The translations under genes were made by a program, and so were the position numbers. 64,000 nt of DNA from Garcia nutans (Eukaryota; Streptophyta; Magnoliopsida; Malpighiales; Euphorbiaceae), in the NCBI GenBank assembly GCA_947685225.1, contig CANTUV010000031.1, positions 72,955,001 through 73,019,000 on the forward strand, read 5' to 3'. The notes under the pieces are model-generated. The model saw nothing but the letters and a program-made list of their open reading frames with translations. It ran no database searches and was not told the origin of the DNA. Of the stretch, positions 11,202 through 22,560 are shown in pieces (the stretch's first letter is position 1; each line of letters begins with the position of its first letter).

Positions 11202-11584
11202 TCAAGTCTGAAATAGTTGGGGATACTGATCTCGCATCACTTGCTCACTCTCCCAGGTTGCCTCTTCTTTAGCATGATTCTTCCAAAGAACCTTCACAAG
11301 TCGCACTTTCTTATTTCTCAACTCTTTCACTTCATGCGCCAAAATAGCCACTGGTTCTTCTTCATAAGTCAGATTCGGACTCACCTCAATAGATTCAATG
11401 GACAGAACATGAGATGGGTCTGATTTGTACCTCCTCAACATAGAGACATGAAAGACATTATGAATTCTATCCAATTCAGGCGGCAAAGCAAGTCAATAAG
11501 CAACTGGTCTAACTCTTTCCAATACCTCATAAGGTCCAATGAAATGAGGACTCATCTTCCCTTTACGGCCAAATCCAAAATTCT
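11202..11584 (-). pseudogene. G1 integrase C-terminus and chromodomain-like tail
   Basis: The segment LPPELDRIHNVFHVSMLRRY is the usual integrase C-terminal block. It is followed by EEEPVAILAHEVKELRNKKV and VKVLWKNHAKEEATWE, which is the chromodomain-related tail of plant chromoviruses that targets integration to heterochromatin (family knowledge). Stops break the link upstream: SP*K near 11588 looks like TGG to TGA, and VAY*LAL near 11495 looks like CGA to TGA. Confidence 0.85.
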
Positions 11585-12445
11585 CTTTCAAGGAGACACT
11601 TTCAAAAAAACTTTATCTCTTACATTAAACTCTATATCTCTTCTCTTCAAATTCGAATAAGATTTCTGTCGGTCTGAGGTTGCTTTCAACCAATCCCAAA
11701 TTATCTTCACTTTCTCTTCTGTTTCCTTAATCAAATTGGGACCAACCAATTTACCTTTTTCAACTTTATTCCAACATAGAGGCATCCTGCATCTTCTACC
11801 ATACAATGCCTCATAAGGTGCCATTTTAATACTGGAATGATGACTGTTGTTATAAGCAAATTCCATCAATGGCAAAAATCTATCTCAACTTCCAGAGAAA
11901 TCAATGACACAACTTCTCAACATATCCTTTAAAATCTGTCTCACTCTCTCTGACTGCCCATCTGTCTGAGGATGGAAAACAGTGCTGAAATGCAACCGAG
12001 AACCCAAAGCATTATGCAAACTCTTCCAAAACCTTGAAGTGAATTGGGGATCTTGATCAGATACCAAAGAAATTAGGACTCCATGCAGCTTCACTATCTC
12101 ACTGATATACAGCTTAACCAACTTCTCCAGAGAATAATCCATTCGAACTAGAAGGAAATGATTTGTCTTCGTCAACTGATCAACAATCACCCAGATGGCA
12201 TCACGCTTCTTCTGAGTCAACGGCAAACCAGTCACAAAATCCATTGTCACACGCTCCCATTTCCATTCAGGCACTGATAACGGCTGGAGCAACCCTGTTG
12301 GAACTTGGTGTTCAACTTTCACTCTCTGACAAGTGAGACATTTAGATACAAACTCCTCTATGTCCCTCTTCATACCTGACCACCAATAGTGTTGTTTCAA
12401 ATCATGATACATCTTAGTACTTCCAGGATGCATAGTAAAAGCTGA
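11585..12445 (-). pseudogene. G1 integrase catalytic core
   Basis: Zinc-binding HH-CC remnants (AFTMHPGSTKMYHDLKQHYW, CLTCQRVK) precede the catalytic core. The three acidic residues are visible in MDFVTGLP, SLVSDQDPQFTSRF and TDGQSERV. The stop before MHPGS (TAG near 12446) looks like a mutated CAG, and another TGA (SGS*D near 11884) looks like a mutated TGG. It would be inactive without read-through of several stops. Confidence 0.9.
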
Positions 12446-13255
12446 CTAATGTGCTTCCTTCAAAATTATCTTTCTCAATCTTGCATCATCAGGAACACAC
12501 AATCTATCTTTGTACCAAAGACTGCCATCATCTCTTACATAAAAATCTCGGTTCTCACCTTTTTGGCAATCCATCACAACTTTCTGAATTTTCTCATCTG
12601 CTAACTGAGACTCTTTAATCTGATCCAACAACACCGGTCTCAATTGCAAATGAGCTAACAAAGCACCATCATCACATGATTCAAAACTAGCATGCAACGC
12701 TCTCAATTCAACAAGCAATGAGAGCGAATAAACAGTTAAGCCTGCCAAAGACTTCCTACTCAAGACATCGGCAACAACATTTGTCTTACCAGAATGATAA
12801 TCAATCAAGCAATCATAGTCTTTAATAAACTCTAACCACCGTCTCTGCCAAAGATTTAGCTCTCTCTGAACACTCAAGTATTTCAAACTCTTGTGATCTG
12901 TATAAATGAAACACTTCTTCCCATAAAGATAAGGTCGCCAAATCTTCAAAGCAAACATTATGGCTGCTAACTCCAAATCATGCGTTGGGTAATTAAGCTC
13001 ATGCAGCTTCAACTGTCGAGAAGCATAAGCTATGACTCTACCCTCTTGCATTAAAATACATCATAAACCATTATGTGAAGCATCACTGTAAATCACATAT
13101 GGTTTATCTTCCACAAGCAAGGTAAGAATAGGAGCTTGAGTCAACATCTCCTTCAACTGCTCAAAGCTTGCTTGACACTGATCTATCCACACAAATCTAA
13201 CTACTTTTTGAAGTAATCTAGTGAGTGGAGTAGCTGTCAAAGAAAAATCCTTCAT
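12446..13255 (-). pseudogene. G1 RNase H region
   Basis: The typical RT thumb/RNase H order is present: SFEQLKEMLTQAPIL, VIYSDASHNGL, GRVIAYASRQLKLHELNYPT, the FIYTDHKSLKYL block and DVLSRKSLAG near the end. One TGA interrupts the frame near 13053, between the two open segments. Confidence 0.9.
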
Positions 13256-14165
13256 AAAATGTCGTTAATAGCCTGCTAAACCCAGAAAACTTCTAACTTC
13301 AGTCATAGTCTTCGGTGGACTCCAATTCAAAATGGCCTCGACTTTACTCGGATCAACTCTTATACCATCTTGAAACCACATGATCGAGAAAAGTCACTTG
13401 ATCAAGCCAAAACTCACACTTAGACAACTTAGCATACAACTGCTTCTCTCTCAAAGTCTACAATACAATCCGCAAGTGCTTATCGTGATCCTCCTCATTA
13501 TGCGAATACACCAAAATATCATCGATAAAGAACACCACAAACTGATCTAGATAGGGTCTAAACACCCTATTCATCAAATCCATGAAAGCTGCTAGTGCAT
13601 TCGTCAACCCAAAAGGCATTACCAAGAACTCATAATGCCCATACCTTGTGCGGAAAGCTATCTTAGATACATCTTCAGCTCTGACTCTCAACTGATGGTA
13701 CCCAGATCTCAAATCAATCTTAGAAAATACTACTACTCCCTTCAACTGATCGAAGAGATCATCTATCCTAGGCAAAGGATACTTATTCTTGATAATCACT
13801 TTATTCAACTGCCTATAATCAATGCACAATCTCAAAGTACCATCCTTCTTCTTCATAAACAAAATAGGCGCTCCCCGCGGAGACACACTAGGGTGAACAA
13901 ATATTTTATCCAATAACTCCTGTAACCGTACCTTCAATTCTCTTAACTCAACAGGTGTCATTCAATAAGGAGTAATAGAAATGGGAGTGGTACCAGGCAA
14001 CAAATCGATACCAAACTTAACCTCTCTCTCAGGGGGTAACCCTGGCAACTCCTTAGAAAAAATATCTAAGAATTTCGCAACTATGGATATACTATAAAGT
14101 TGAGAATCTACTACTCTGGTATCTACCACATGAGCAAGATAAGCATCACACCCTTTCTGAATCAA
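13256..14165 (-). pseudogene. G1 reverse transcriptase
   Basis: Clear gypsy RT blocks: LPPEREVKFGIDLLPGTTPI, KKDGTLRLCIDYRQLN, KYPLPRIDDLFDQL, FSKIDLRSGYHQL, TRYGHYEFLVMPFGLTNA and the catalytic FIDDILVYS. Interruptions: TPY*MTP at about 13962, a likely CGA-to-TGA change; RIVL*TLRE at about 13457, a likely CAG-to-TAG change; and GY*R near 13270. Confidence 0.92.
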
Positions 14166-14210
14166 CCTCCTAGCTGCAACAGCTAAAATAAATAAGGATG
14201 CAAGTTGTCT

Positions 14211-14958
14211 CTACTCACTAGATACCATCACACTTCTACCATCACCGGTTCTCAGGGTAACACATTTCTTCTGACAATCTACTACAGCCTCATGCTTAGA
14301 CAACCAATCTATGCCTAGAATCAGATCATACTCCTTAAAAGGCATTTCAATCAAATCACCCAAAAACTCCTCATCTTGTACCATAACTAAACTATCTTGG
14401 TGCACCTTGCTAACTATCACACTATGCCCTAAAGGATTTGTCACCAAGACATCATATCCTAGGGACTTAGAATGCAATTCAGACATAGGCAAAATAGATG
14501 CACTTATATATGAATGAGTAGATCCTGGATCAATAAGAGCAAGAACTGAAATGCCAAATAAAGAAAATATACCCGTAATAACTACTGAAGCATCCGGTTG
14601 CCTCTGCATTACACACTCGCTGAGATGGCCTAGCCTCATCTGGTCTACTGTCTCCGGATGTAGATCCTCCTCTCTAACTGATCCTAGGTCGACCACCTCT
14701 ACTAAAACCTTTGCCTCCTCAACCTCCTCTGCTGACACTAGGTCGAGAAGCTGCAGTATCAGTCTGTCTATCATCCGGTAGCTCAGGACAATCTTTGATG
14801 AAATGATTCGGTGACCCATATCTAAAACATACTCATGGTCCATCCATCTTCCAGCAAGCACCCCCATGTGCCCTACCACAATGGACACAAGTAGGTGGAA
14901 TAGACCTATGAACCACTGGAGTCGGAGCACTAGCTACAGAAACTGTAGGTCTCGGTCT
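14211..14958 (-). pseudogene. G1 zinc knuckle and aspartic protease
   Basis: Near 14800-14880, in a frame different from the protease, are CVHCGRAHGGAC and a CFRYGSPNHFIKDC zinc knuckle in which the second Cys has become Tyr. Downstream is the protease core, FGISVLALIDPGSTHSYIS, with the active-site Asp before P-G-S-T (usual form D-S-G), followed by LILGIDWLSKHEAVVDC. The frame change between knuckle and protease is a disabling lesion. Confidence 0.85.
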
Positions 14959-15855
14959 CTACCTCTGATACTGAACTGACTTACCAGACTGCCTCTGGCT
15001 CCTACTGGCTCTCGGAATAAAACTCTCTCTACCTTTTTTCATAGATGAAGACCCTGCCTCAAACTGGGGTTTCCCAACTCTGGTCTCCTCCTCAGTAGTA
15101 GCTGCTGCAATACCCTGTGCTCTCTCAATACTTTTGACAGCTATAACCAACTGAGAAAAATCTTGGTACCGAGAACCAGCAACAATACACATAATAGAGG
15201 GTCTTAATCCCTCCTCAAATCTCCTGCACCGGTCAATCTCATCTGAAATAATCCCACCAGTATAGTGACTCAACCGAATAAACTCTATCTCATACTCTGT
15301 CACTGTCCAGTTATCCTGTCTCAAATTCAAAAATTCCATCTTCTTGGCATCCTTATACTCCCTCGAAGTATATTTCTGCTCAAACTCCCTCAGAAAATCA
15401 CCATAAGACAAAGTCGGTGGATTATCCATGGCATGTGGAACTGTCTTCCACCAATCATATGCAGCTCTCTGCAGAAGTGATCGAGCATTATCAAATTTCT
15501 CTTCAGGAGTAGCCTGCAAGTGAATAAATACCCTCTGAACTCTATCCAACCACTGTTCAGCTATTGCAGGATCTGTGGTACCAAAGAAATCCTCAGCTCC
15601 GAACTTCCTCAATTTATCATAATGCCTCACCGGTACTTGCACCTGTGGTTGAGGTGGCGGCTGCTGCACTGGAGCCTGCCTCAACAATTCTACCATATGT
15701 GGTAACCAAACAGGCAAAATCTCATCAGCAGCTGGTCTCTCTGGCACAGGAACAGGTGCCTCTTCAGCTCTCTCAACTCTAACTCCTTCTCTACCCTCCT
15801 CAGGAGCTACACTCTCAGCACTACCTTCTATGGACTAACGTGACTGAGACGCCAT
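14959..15855 (-). pseudogene. G1 gag
   Basis: The ATG at 15855 (MASQSR) is chosen because it is the first start after the primer-binding site and leader. Codon 7 is TAG, probably from CAG. After a Pro/Gln-rich stretch comes the retrotransposon gag domain with YDKLRKFGAEDFFGTTDPAI, AEQWLDRVQRVF, AAYDWWKTVP, FLREFEQKYTSREYKDAKKM and EEGLRPSI. The open part ends with TAG at 14959, again probably from CAG. Confidence 0.9.
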
Positions 15856-16003
15856 CACTACCTACATCTGCAAACACCACAGAATATACCTCATCAAATA
15901 TATCAGAAACTACCAGTGCCAATGCATGTATCTTACTCAAAAACCATATTTTAAAATCAAAATTTTCTTTTTCTTACAATTCACCTAGGTTGAGAATCTC
16001 AAA
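15856..16003. other. G1 5' leader
   Basis: Untranslated sequence between the primer-binding site and the gag start. Nothing else is visible in it. Confidence 0.6.
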
Positions 16004-16020
16004 CCTAGACTTTGATACCA
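16004..16020 (-). promoter_or_regulatory. G1 primer-binding site
   Basis: The minus strand reads TGGTATCAAAGTCTAGG a few bases inside the 5' LTR end. This is a methionine-tRNA-type site typical of plant Ty3/gypsy elements. Confidence 0.88.
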
Positions 16021-16027
16021 AAATAAT

Positions 16028-18491
16028 TGTAACACCCCTATACCCAATATATGCACACTACATACAATCACATCTGTAATATACGTATACCGGATACAAG
16101 AATGTCACGGTCTATTTTTAAACAAACCAATCTTTAACATATAATTATCATAAGTCAGTTTGAGTAAACTTAAAATATTTAACCTATATTATAGAACGTA
16201 ATAGATAAAACATTTATTTATTAAGCAGCGAAATATATGTATATATATACATCAAAATCCATAATTTCAAAAATATAGAGTTATACATACTTGGTAGTTC
16301 GTCTCTGATCTTATAGTCCAAAATCAACACTTCATAAGGATCACAAGCCTAGACTCGACTCGGCCTAGCTAAACTCTCCGGTTCAACCAGATCTATCCTG
16401 TCACATGTATGATGAACCATAATCGCGCTAAGCCATATGCTTAGTGGTATAAACCACAATAACAATATGCTTCAATGTAATGCCAATGTCATACTTTCAA
16501 GAATTAGAAACAATACACAAGAATATCATATTTCATAACATTACATTTCATTATATTATTCAATTATTTTATCATTCATGATTCACATTTAAGCAAAGAC
16601 AAGCATGGGCCCAAAAGAAACTAATATGTCATTCAAATTCCAGAGTTAATATTTTGGTCCAATAATCACATTTATCAAGCCTATAAGCGAATCATTATCA
16701 CAATGAGAAACATCTCATATGTAACATTCCAACTAGGCTTTAAGGACTAGGCCCAACCAAGCTTCAAGGGGAGCTAAGCATCAACCCAACTTGGCTTCAA
16801 GGACCAAGCCCAACCCAGTTTCAAGGGATTGTTACTTTTAGGCATGCCACCAATAACAAAACTCTAAAAATTAAATAACATATTAGGCACACAATTCTTT
16901 TATTATTTCATTATCAATTTCATTCTTATTTTCTCATAATCATCTAGGCAACCATGCCCCAATTATTTCATTTGCATCATTATAGCTAATAACAATGGCT
17001 TCACATCTCATCATTAGAGTATACATAACCAATTGCATTGTACATACATTTTGAATGATCATTTTATCTTTCACATTAAGCAAATCATAGCATTAATCAA
17101 TTGTATCAACAATGTAATAGATTACTTAACATATTTACAACCAAATGTGTTAAGTCCCAAAGTCATGTAAATGTATGCAATCATGTAAGGTTTGTACTTA
17201 CTTTAAGAGCAACTCATACCAATCTAACAACCTCCTCTTCCAAGAATCCTCAACACTTGGATTAGGGCAACTCAATCTCTTCAAAACCTAATCTAAAGGT
17301 GATTATACATACTCACTTAGTGATACACATAAGATAATAAGGACAAAAGCTAACTAGGGCAAACCCTACACATGACACGCTCAACAACACGGGCGTGTCC
17401 CTGATCGTGCCCTAAACTCACAACACATAAGCTTTGACACGCTCAGTGACGAGGGCGTGTCACTGCACGTGTCAATTCTCCCCCAACACAGAAGCTATGA
17501 CACGCTCAGTGACATGGGCGTGTCACTGGACGTGTCAAACCACCAACATCATAGTAGCTATGACACGCTCAGTGACATGGGCGTGTCACTAGTCGTGTCA
17601 CCCATCCAGAAAATAGAATCATCGACACGCCTAAAGACATGGTCGTGCTCATGGGCGTGTCAGGCCAAAAATCCTGATTCTGACACCAATAACACCACAT
17701 CCAACAAACATCATACTCAACCCTTTTCCATTCCAAACAATCTTACCCAAAACCATCAAAAAATCATACTAAACTTGCATAAACACCAAAACAGCTCAAT
17801 ACATACATCATAACACAATCACAACCATCATCACAACTCAACACATACACAATCCACAACTCTTGCTTTCCTTCACCAAACTTAACCTTTCCTCTAAACC
17901 AACCCCAAAATCAAAATCAAATAGACAACACAATCTCAAACACATCAAAATTAACCATACACATATCAACAACAATCATTCACCAAACTCAATTCACAAA
18001 CTCAAAAGAAAACCAAAGAATCAAGTTGGAAACTTACCAAAAGTGATGAAAACCCTTCAAACTCCAACTTGATCTCTTGAAACACCTTCAAATCTTGAGT
18101 TAGAGAGCAACAAAAATCACTTTCCTTCTAGCTAATGGTGGTGGCCGGCTAAGCACAAGAAGAAAGAAGAAGATGATAGAAAAGTCAAACAACTCTCACC
18201 TCTTAAACCACACAATTTTCCAATTAATCTCCACCAAGCAATTTAAATATTATAATAATATAATTAACCAAAATATTATCTTCCACTTATTAAATTTCCA
18301 TTTTAAAATAACCAAAATATCTCATTTGACCAATGAATAAAAGTTGACTTGTATATGTTGTATATATCTCTATATATACAACATATACACACTTCTCTTT
18401 CCTCTTAATCCTATATACACACATTAAAATCATTTAATCCAATTTCAACAATAATCATTTCTAAAATTTTAGGGTATAGTTTGGGAAATTA
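16028..18491 (-). repeat. G1 5' LTR (about 2.46 kb)
   Basis: On the plus strand it begins TGTAACACCCC at 16028 and ends near 18491, with the terminal CA apparently mutated (compare TTACA in the other copy). It contains the GCTAAGCC...CTTAGTGG palindrome (about 16429-16448), a block of AAGCCCAACC-type short repeats (about 16735-16830), five ~62-bp repeats with GGCGTGTC cores (17374-17685) and a terminal AAGAAGAAGATGA tract. Confidence 0.82.
17374..17685. repeat. Five ~62-bp tandem units with GACACGC...GGCGTGTC palindromes
   Basis: Units start at 17374, 17436, 17499, 17562 and 17624 (spacing 62-63 bp). Each opens with GACACGCT(C), has a GGGCGTGTC inverted partner about 17 bp on, and often a second CGTGTC. 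They are strikingly GC-rich against the AT-rich LTR and can form hairpins. The spacers are diverged but related to each other, so this is not a CRISPR array. Confidence 0.88.
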
Positions 18492-18849
18492 AATATATTT
18501 TAATGATACTTTTTGGATTTATTAACAATATGTATATACTGTTAAATATGATACAAATAAATTTTGGATTTTTATTTATGGAATTTAAATTTAATAATCA
18601 TTTTTGTGTTTATAGTTATATATCTAATAACTTAATATAACAAATGAAAATAAAAGAGATATAAAATTATGAGTAAATATTGGTGTATCGAGTGAAATTA
18701 GTAAATAAATTGATATTTATTATAATTTTATATACTTATTTATAAATTTAAAGTTATGATATTTAAACTCTAACTATAATTTTTAGTCTTTATTTATTTG
18801 ATAGCCTCTTTATTTATTTGATAGCCCTGTAATATATCTAGTCTATGAT
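18492..18849. other. AT-rich spacer beside G1
   Basis: No coding or repeat signal that I can support. It may be the 5' part of copia E, decayed beyond recognition. Confidence 0.35.
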
Positions 18850-19109
18850 TTTTATTTAAATTTGGTATATTTATATTATTAAACCTCATAAAACTTGAAA
18901 TTATTATCCTTGATATTTTCTGAAGAACTTATCTGTTATGAATACTTGATAATGAGATTTGTCTCAATATTATGAATTTTAGAGATATTATAAAAAGGAA
19001 TCAAGCATCCTTGCAGAATCGCTTAAAAGTAATTATTTTTCTTTTTTTATTATTCATATAAGAAATTAAAAACTGATAATCTCATTCTTAATAATTTATT
19101 ATAGCCTTT

Positions 19110-20399
19110 TGATGAATATTAAACTTTTCATATCTTAAATGTGTTCCTGCAATAGCAATATTGAGAGCATAAATTTATAAAATATTATAAATTAATTTCT
19201 TGTTTACCCGTAACTAAATAATTTTTTTTATTTTTAATGAAAAATCATCAAACTCTTCCAAATGAGTTAAAATCATTATATGAAGTAAATATGATATTTT
19301 TTAAGATCATGGATGAGGTCTTAATAAAAAAGCTCATGGTGAAAAAATGTTTCCTACTAACTTTGAAAGCAAAAAGTGCTAAAAAGATATATATTGGCAT
19401 AATTTCTATAATTCTTTATTATCATAAAATATTTATCATAATTAACATTAGCCGAAATATATATTAATTTAATATCTAGTTCTGCAAATATGATTGAAGA
19501 CTCTAAAAGAGTCCAACTCATATTCTGAATTTGAACAAAGTTATATATTGATGATGTATTTTATTCTAGTAGATCCCGAAAAAATCTACTAAATTTTAAG
19601 GAGTACATCGTAATAAATATTCTATTAAAATAAAGTGAGAGAGATATTAAATTTTTATGTATCACCTATACAAATTTGAATCAGAAATTCATATTAGAAA
19701 ATTTTTCAAGTTTATCAACTAAATTATACTATACAAAAATAAAGATACTTGAGATGTATTATGTGCACAGAAAGTGTATAGATCCCAAAATTTTTATACT
19801 TTGACATGATCATCTTGGTAATCTACATTAAAATATAATGTGATGTATTGTTAAGAATACAAATGGACATCCACTAAAAAACTAAAAAATTCTTTTGTCT
19901 GATGATTACTTTAATTTGTGCTTTTTGCACTCAAAGTAAATTAATTGTGAGACCTTCACCGTCTAAATTACATTTGGAGTCTCTTGAATTTTTACAAAGA
20001 ATACATAAAAATATTTGTGTCCCTATCCATCCATCTTGTGACATATTTAGATACTTTATGATTTTAATTGATGCTTTAACTTGATGATCATATATTTATT
20101 TGCTGTCAATTTATAATTTTGCTTCATAATTATCCTATCAAAACAATTTATCTCGATATTATATATAAGTTCACTTGAAAAGTATTTTATAATTATATTA
20201 ACATTGGACATTTTATTGTATATGTTTATACTCAATATTTAGCTAAATCATTATTTATTAAGATTTTATGATCAATTATTATTCTTATGCTTATGAAATC
20301 AAAACTTCTTATATCAGCTTAGGTACATGTTATTATTTATATTGCATATTTAATTTGTATTTGACTATTTGTACATCACAAGTTTTTTATTTTATAACT
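19110..20399 (+). pseudogene. Copia E gag C-terminus, pre-integrase and integrase (first part)
   Basis: Readable pieces: FHILNVFLQ-like and LISCLP-like gag residues just before MKNHQTLPNE at 19237; a gag-pre-integrase strand with SSRSRKNLLNFKEYIV near 19570; a zinc-site CAFCTQSKLIVRP at about 19920 followed by HLESLEFLQ and YFMILIDALT (19902-20084), the start of the integrase core; and, beyond a stop, an AKSLFIKIL- and MLMKSKLLIS-like stretch up to the solo LTR. There are many stops, so it is dead. Confidence 0.68.
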
Positions 20400-20590
20400 T
20401 GTAGACACTAAAATTTATCACTCTGAGAGTTATTGTAGAATACGATAATAATATTATTGAACTCTATAATTATCAAGGAATATCGAGTAGATAGCTAAAG
20501 AACAAATTCGTTGATTCTGACAATTATCAAATTTGGCAATTGTATACCTCCGAACTCGATAATTTCACTATATAGATCTCACCTCTCGCC

Positions 20591-20598
20591 TATAAAAG
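20591..20598 (+). promoter_or_regulatory. TATA box of solo LTR S1
   Basis: TATAAAAG followed by a G run, about 190 bp inside the LTR. A second TATAAAAGG lies at 20708. The placement suits an LTR promoter; the transcription start is not known. Confidence 0.45.
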
Positions 20599-21113
20599 GG
20601 GGTTTCTAGTTCTCTTGAAGGGGACCTTTTCTTCTTTTTTTTGGGTTGGTAGATGCAAAGTTTTCTTTTTAGTAGTTTCTCACTTTTTTTTTATCTTGTA
20701 TTCCATCTATAAAAGGAGACTATTCCAGTAAAGTTCAATCATTCAAAGCAAGAGTTAAGAAGATTCTGCAACACTAGAAAGTTACCTAAGATTTTCATCC
20801 ATTGGCAGTAAGTTTCTTAAGTTTCTATTGTTAATTCTTAAATCTACACCATTTAATGTCATGATCTACATTTATATTGCATCATTTTATCCCACTTACA
20901 CATCTCATTCGTAAGCAGAATCATTAAGCTCTAAAAGAACAAAAAAAAAAACTCATTCAAGACCAAAGATCTACTAACTCCAGGTCAAATCTTTGAATAT
21001 GTGACCTATAAATGATGAAACTAGTTCAAAAGGACTATATATAACTTTACTGGACTAAGGACTGGAACTTCAAAATTAGAAAATGACTTTTAAGACATTT
21101 TGCTTAAAAAATA

Positions 21114-21900
21114 TGTAGGTACATATTGTTTATGCTAGAAATGGCGAATGATTATCGAATTCAAAATTCACTTTAATATCAAATTCGATATTTTGATTCA
21201 AAGCTCAATATATATGTTAGACTATCTTCCAATAAACTTATTTTTTTACAGGTTGCTCCACAATTATTGAAATCAATTGTTGAGCTCCCATACATATATA
21301 TCTGCCATCACTGATTTGTTTATGATCTTGTCACGTGTATAGATATAGATTATGTGCTAAATTTGCAAATATAGGTCACTTCTACTAAAGATGGCCGATG
21401 GTTGTCGAATTTGATATTTCTATGAGTATAGAATTCTATAATCATCTATATACTCTTAGTATGAGCATTGTGTTGTTATCAGCTAATCTCTTCTGCAGGA
21501 TATTCTCGAATTTGTTAATTCAGTAATTATCAAATTCGATTATGATGCTCATCTACATATGCATATTTGCTGCTACTTTAAATTTCTTTATGTTTCTGCC
21601 TTATAACTATTAACGAACTTGACATTTCTTGAATATCAAATTTGGCTTTCTCATTTAATTGTTTATATATCCATTTTATTCAGCTAACAAATCTTGTAGG
21701 TTATCTCTATACGAAGAGATTCTCGAACTCAATAATCTAAATAATATGAAATTCGATATGCTCACTTGATTCTGTGTAAATTCATTTTATCCAGTTGATT
21801 GATTTTGCAGGTCATTATTGAATTTGATAATATCATAATTATCAAGTTTGACAGTCTTATCAGAACTCATATTCTTCTTTTACTTTTATCCTTTGTCATC
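21114..21900. repeat. Degenerate ~100-135-bp tandem array with TCGAATTTGATAA palindromes
   Basis: A T(G/A)CAGGT or TAGGT landmark recurs at about 21114, 21249, 21373, 21494, 21696 and 21808 (one unit near 21597 lacks it). Most units carry an inverted pair such as TCGAATTTG...CAAATTCGA separated by about 10-20 bases. The units are strongly diverged, which indicates an old internal amplification within the LTR. Confidence 0.55.
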
Positions 21901-22560
21901 TAATTATTATTATTGTAGATAATACATTCATCAAGCACTCATCCAACATACATTCATGCTTTTCTTTTCCTAGATTCATTGTATGTAAGAAATTATGTAA
22001 TTTTCTCTTTAGAACAATGTATAGGATTTGTAAAGTTATGTAATTCTCTTTAAGAAAAATGTATAAGATTTGTAAAGCCATGTAATATGATTATTTCTCT
22101 TTGTAGATCAATTATTATAAAAAGCAAGTTTCTACCTCGGTGGGTGCTCAAAGGAATTTTATGTACACACCATGCATCATGTACATCATGATATGTATAT
22201 GTTTATTCCGTTTGTTACTTCTTTTATATATGCTGATCCCCGTCCATTATCTTGATTAATCTTCATTAATACATGAATCATAGAGGAGGCCGATTCTTTG
22301 AATCGGGCATATGTGAATAATAAGGATTTTCATCTAAGTTTTTCCCATATATACCTAACTTTCAGAACTCTGTTTCAAATGGTATTAGGAATTTGTCGAA
22401 AAAGGAATCAAGAAAATTTACCCCTATCATTTTCGGGTCTTACAGCGTCGCGACTTTGTTTTATACAAGTCTCGCCTATCAAATTCCAAAGATCAATAAC
22501 TTGACAGTGCCGAGGCTTTAAATCACATTTCGAGAGCAAGGCCAGAATGGTGCTCTTATA

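Larger units (their letters stand above)
10363..18491 (-). mobile_element. G1: decayed Ty3/gypsy chromovirus
   Basis: On the minus strand the order is 5' LTR (16028-18491), primer-binding site, gag, zinc knuckle, protease, reverse transcriptase, RNase H, integrase, chromodomain-like tail, polypurine tract, and a truncated 3' LTR (10363-11155). Gene order and the C-terminal tail place it among plant chromoviruses, probably near the Tekay/Del lineage (inference). The coding region has about ten in-frame stops and at least one frameshift near the zinc knuckle. The 3' LTR stops after 793 bp where the 5' copy continues for another 1.67 kb, so the outer end and its target duplication are lost. The LTR copies differ by roughly 5% over the first 240 aligned bases, by eye. 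Confidence 0.9.
20400..22560. mobile_element. S1: solo LTR inserted in copia E
   Basis: The insert begins TGTAGACAC at 20400 and ends TGCTCTTATA at 22560. It is flanked by the 5-bp duplication TAACT (20395-20399 and 22561-22565), and the copia E integrase reading resumes immediately after it. It has no coding capacity. A strong TATAAAAGGGGG box at 20591 and a second TATAAAAGG at 20708 fit an LTR promoter, with a T-rich stretch between them. It contains a degenerate tandem array (21114-21900). I suspect a gypsy-type LTR left by recombination between two LTRs, but its lineage is unknown to me. Confidence 0.68.

Noticed and set aside
17374..17685. CRISPR-like spacing of five short palindromic repeats
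   Set aside because: The spacers are related to each other, the repeats are imperfect, and the block lies within a plant LTR.
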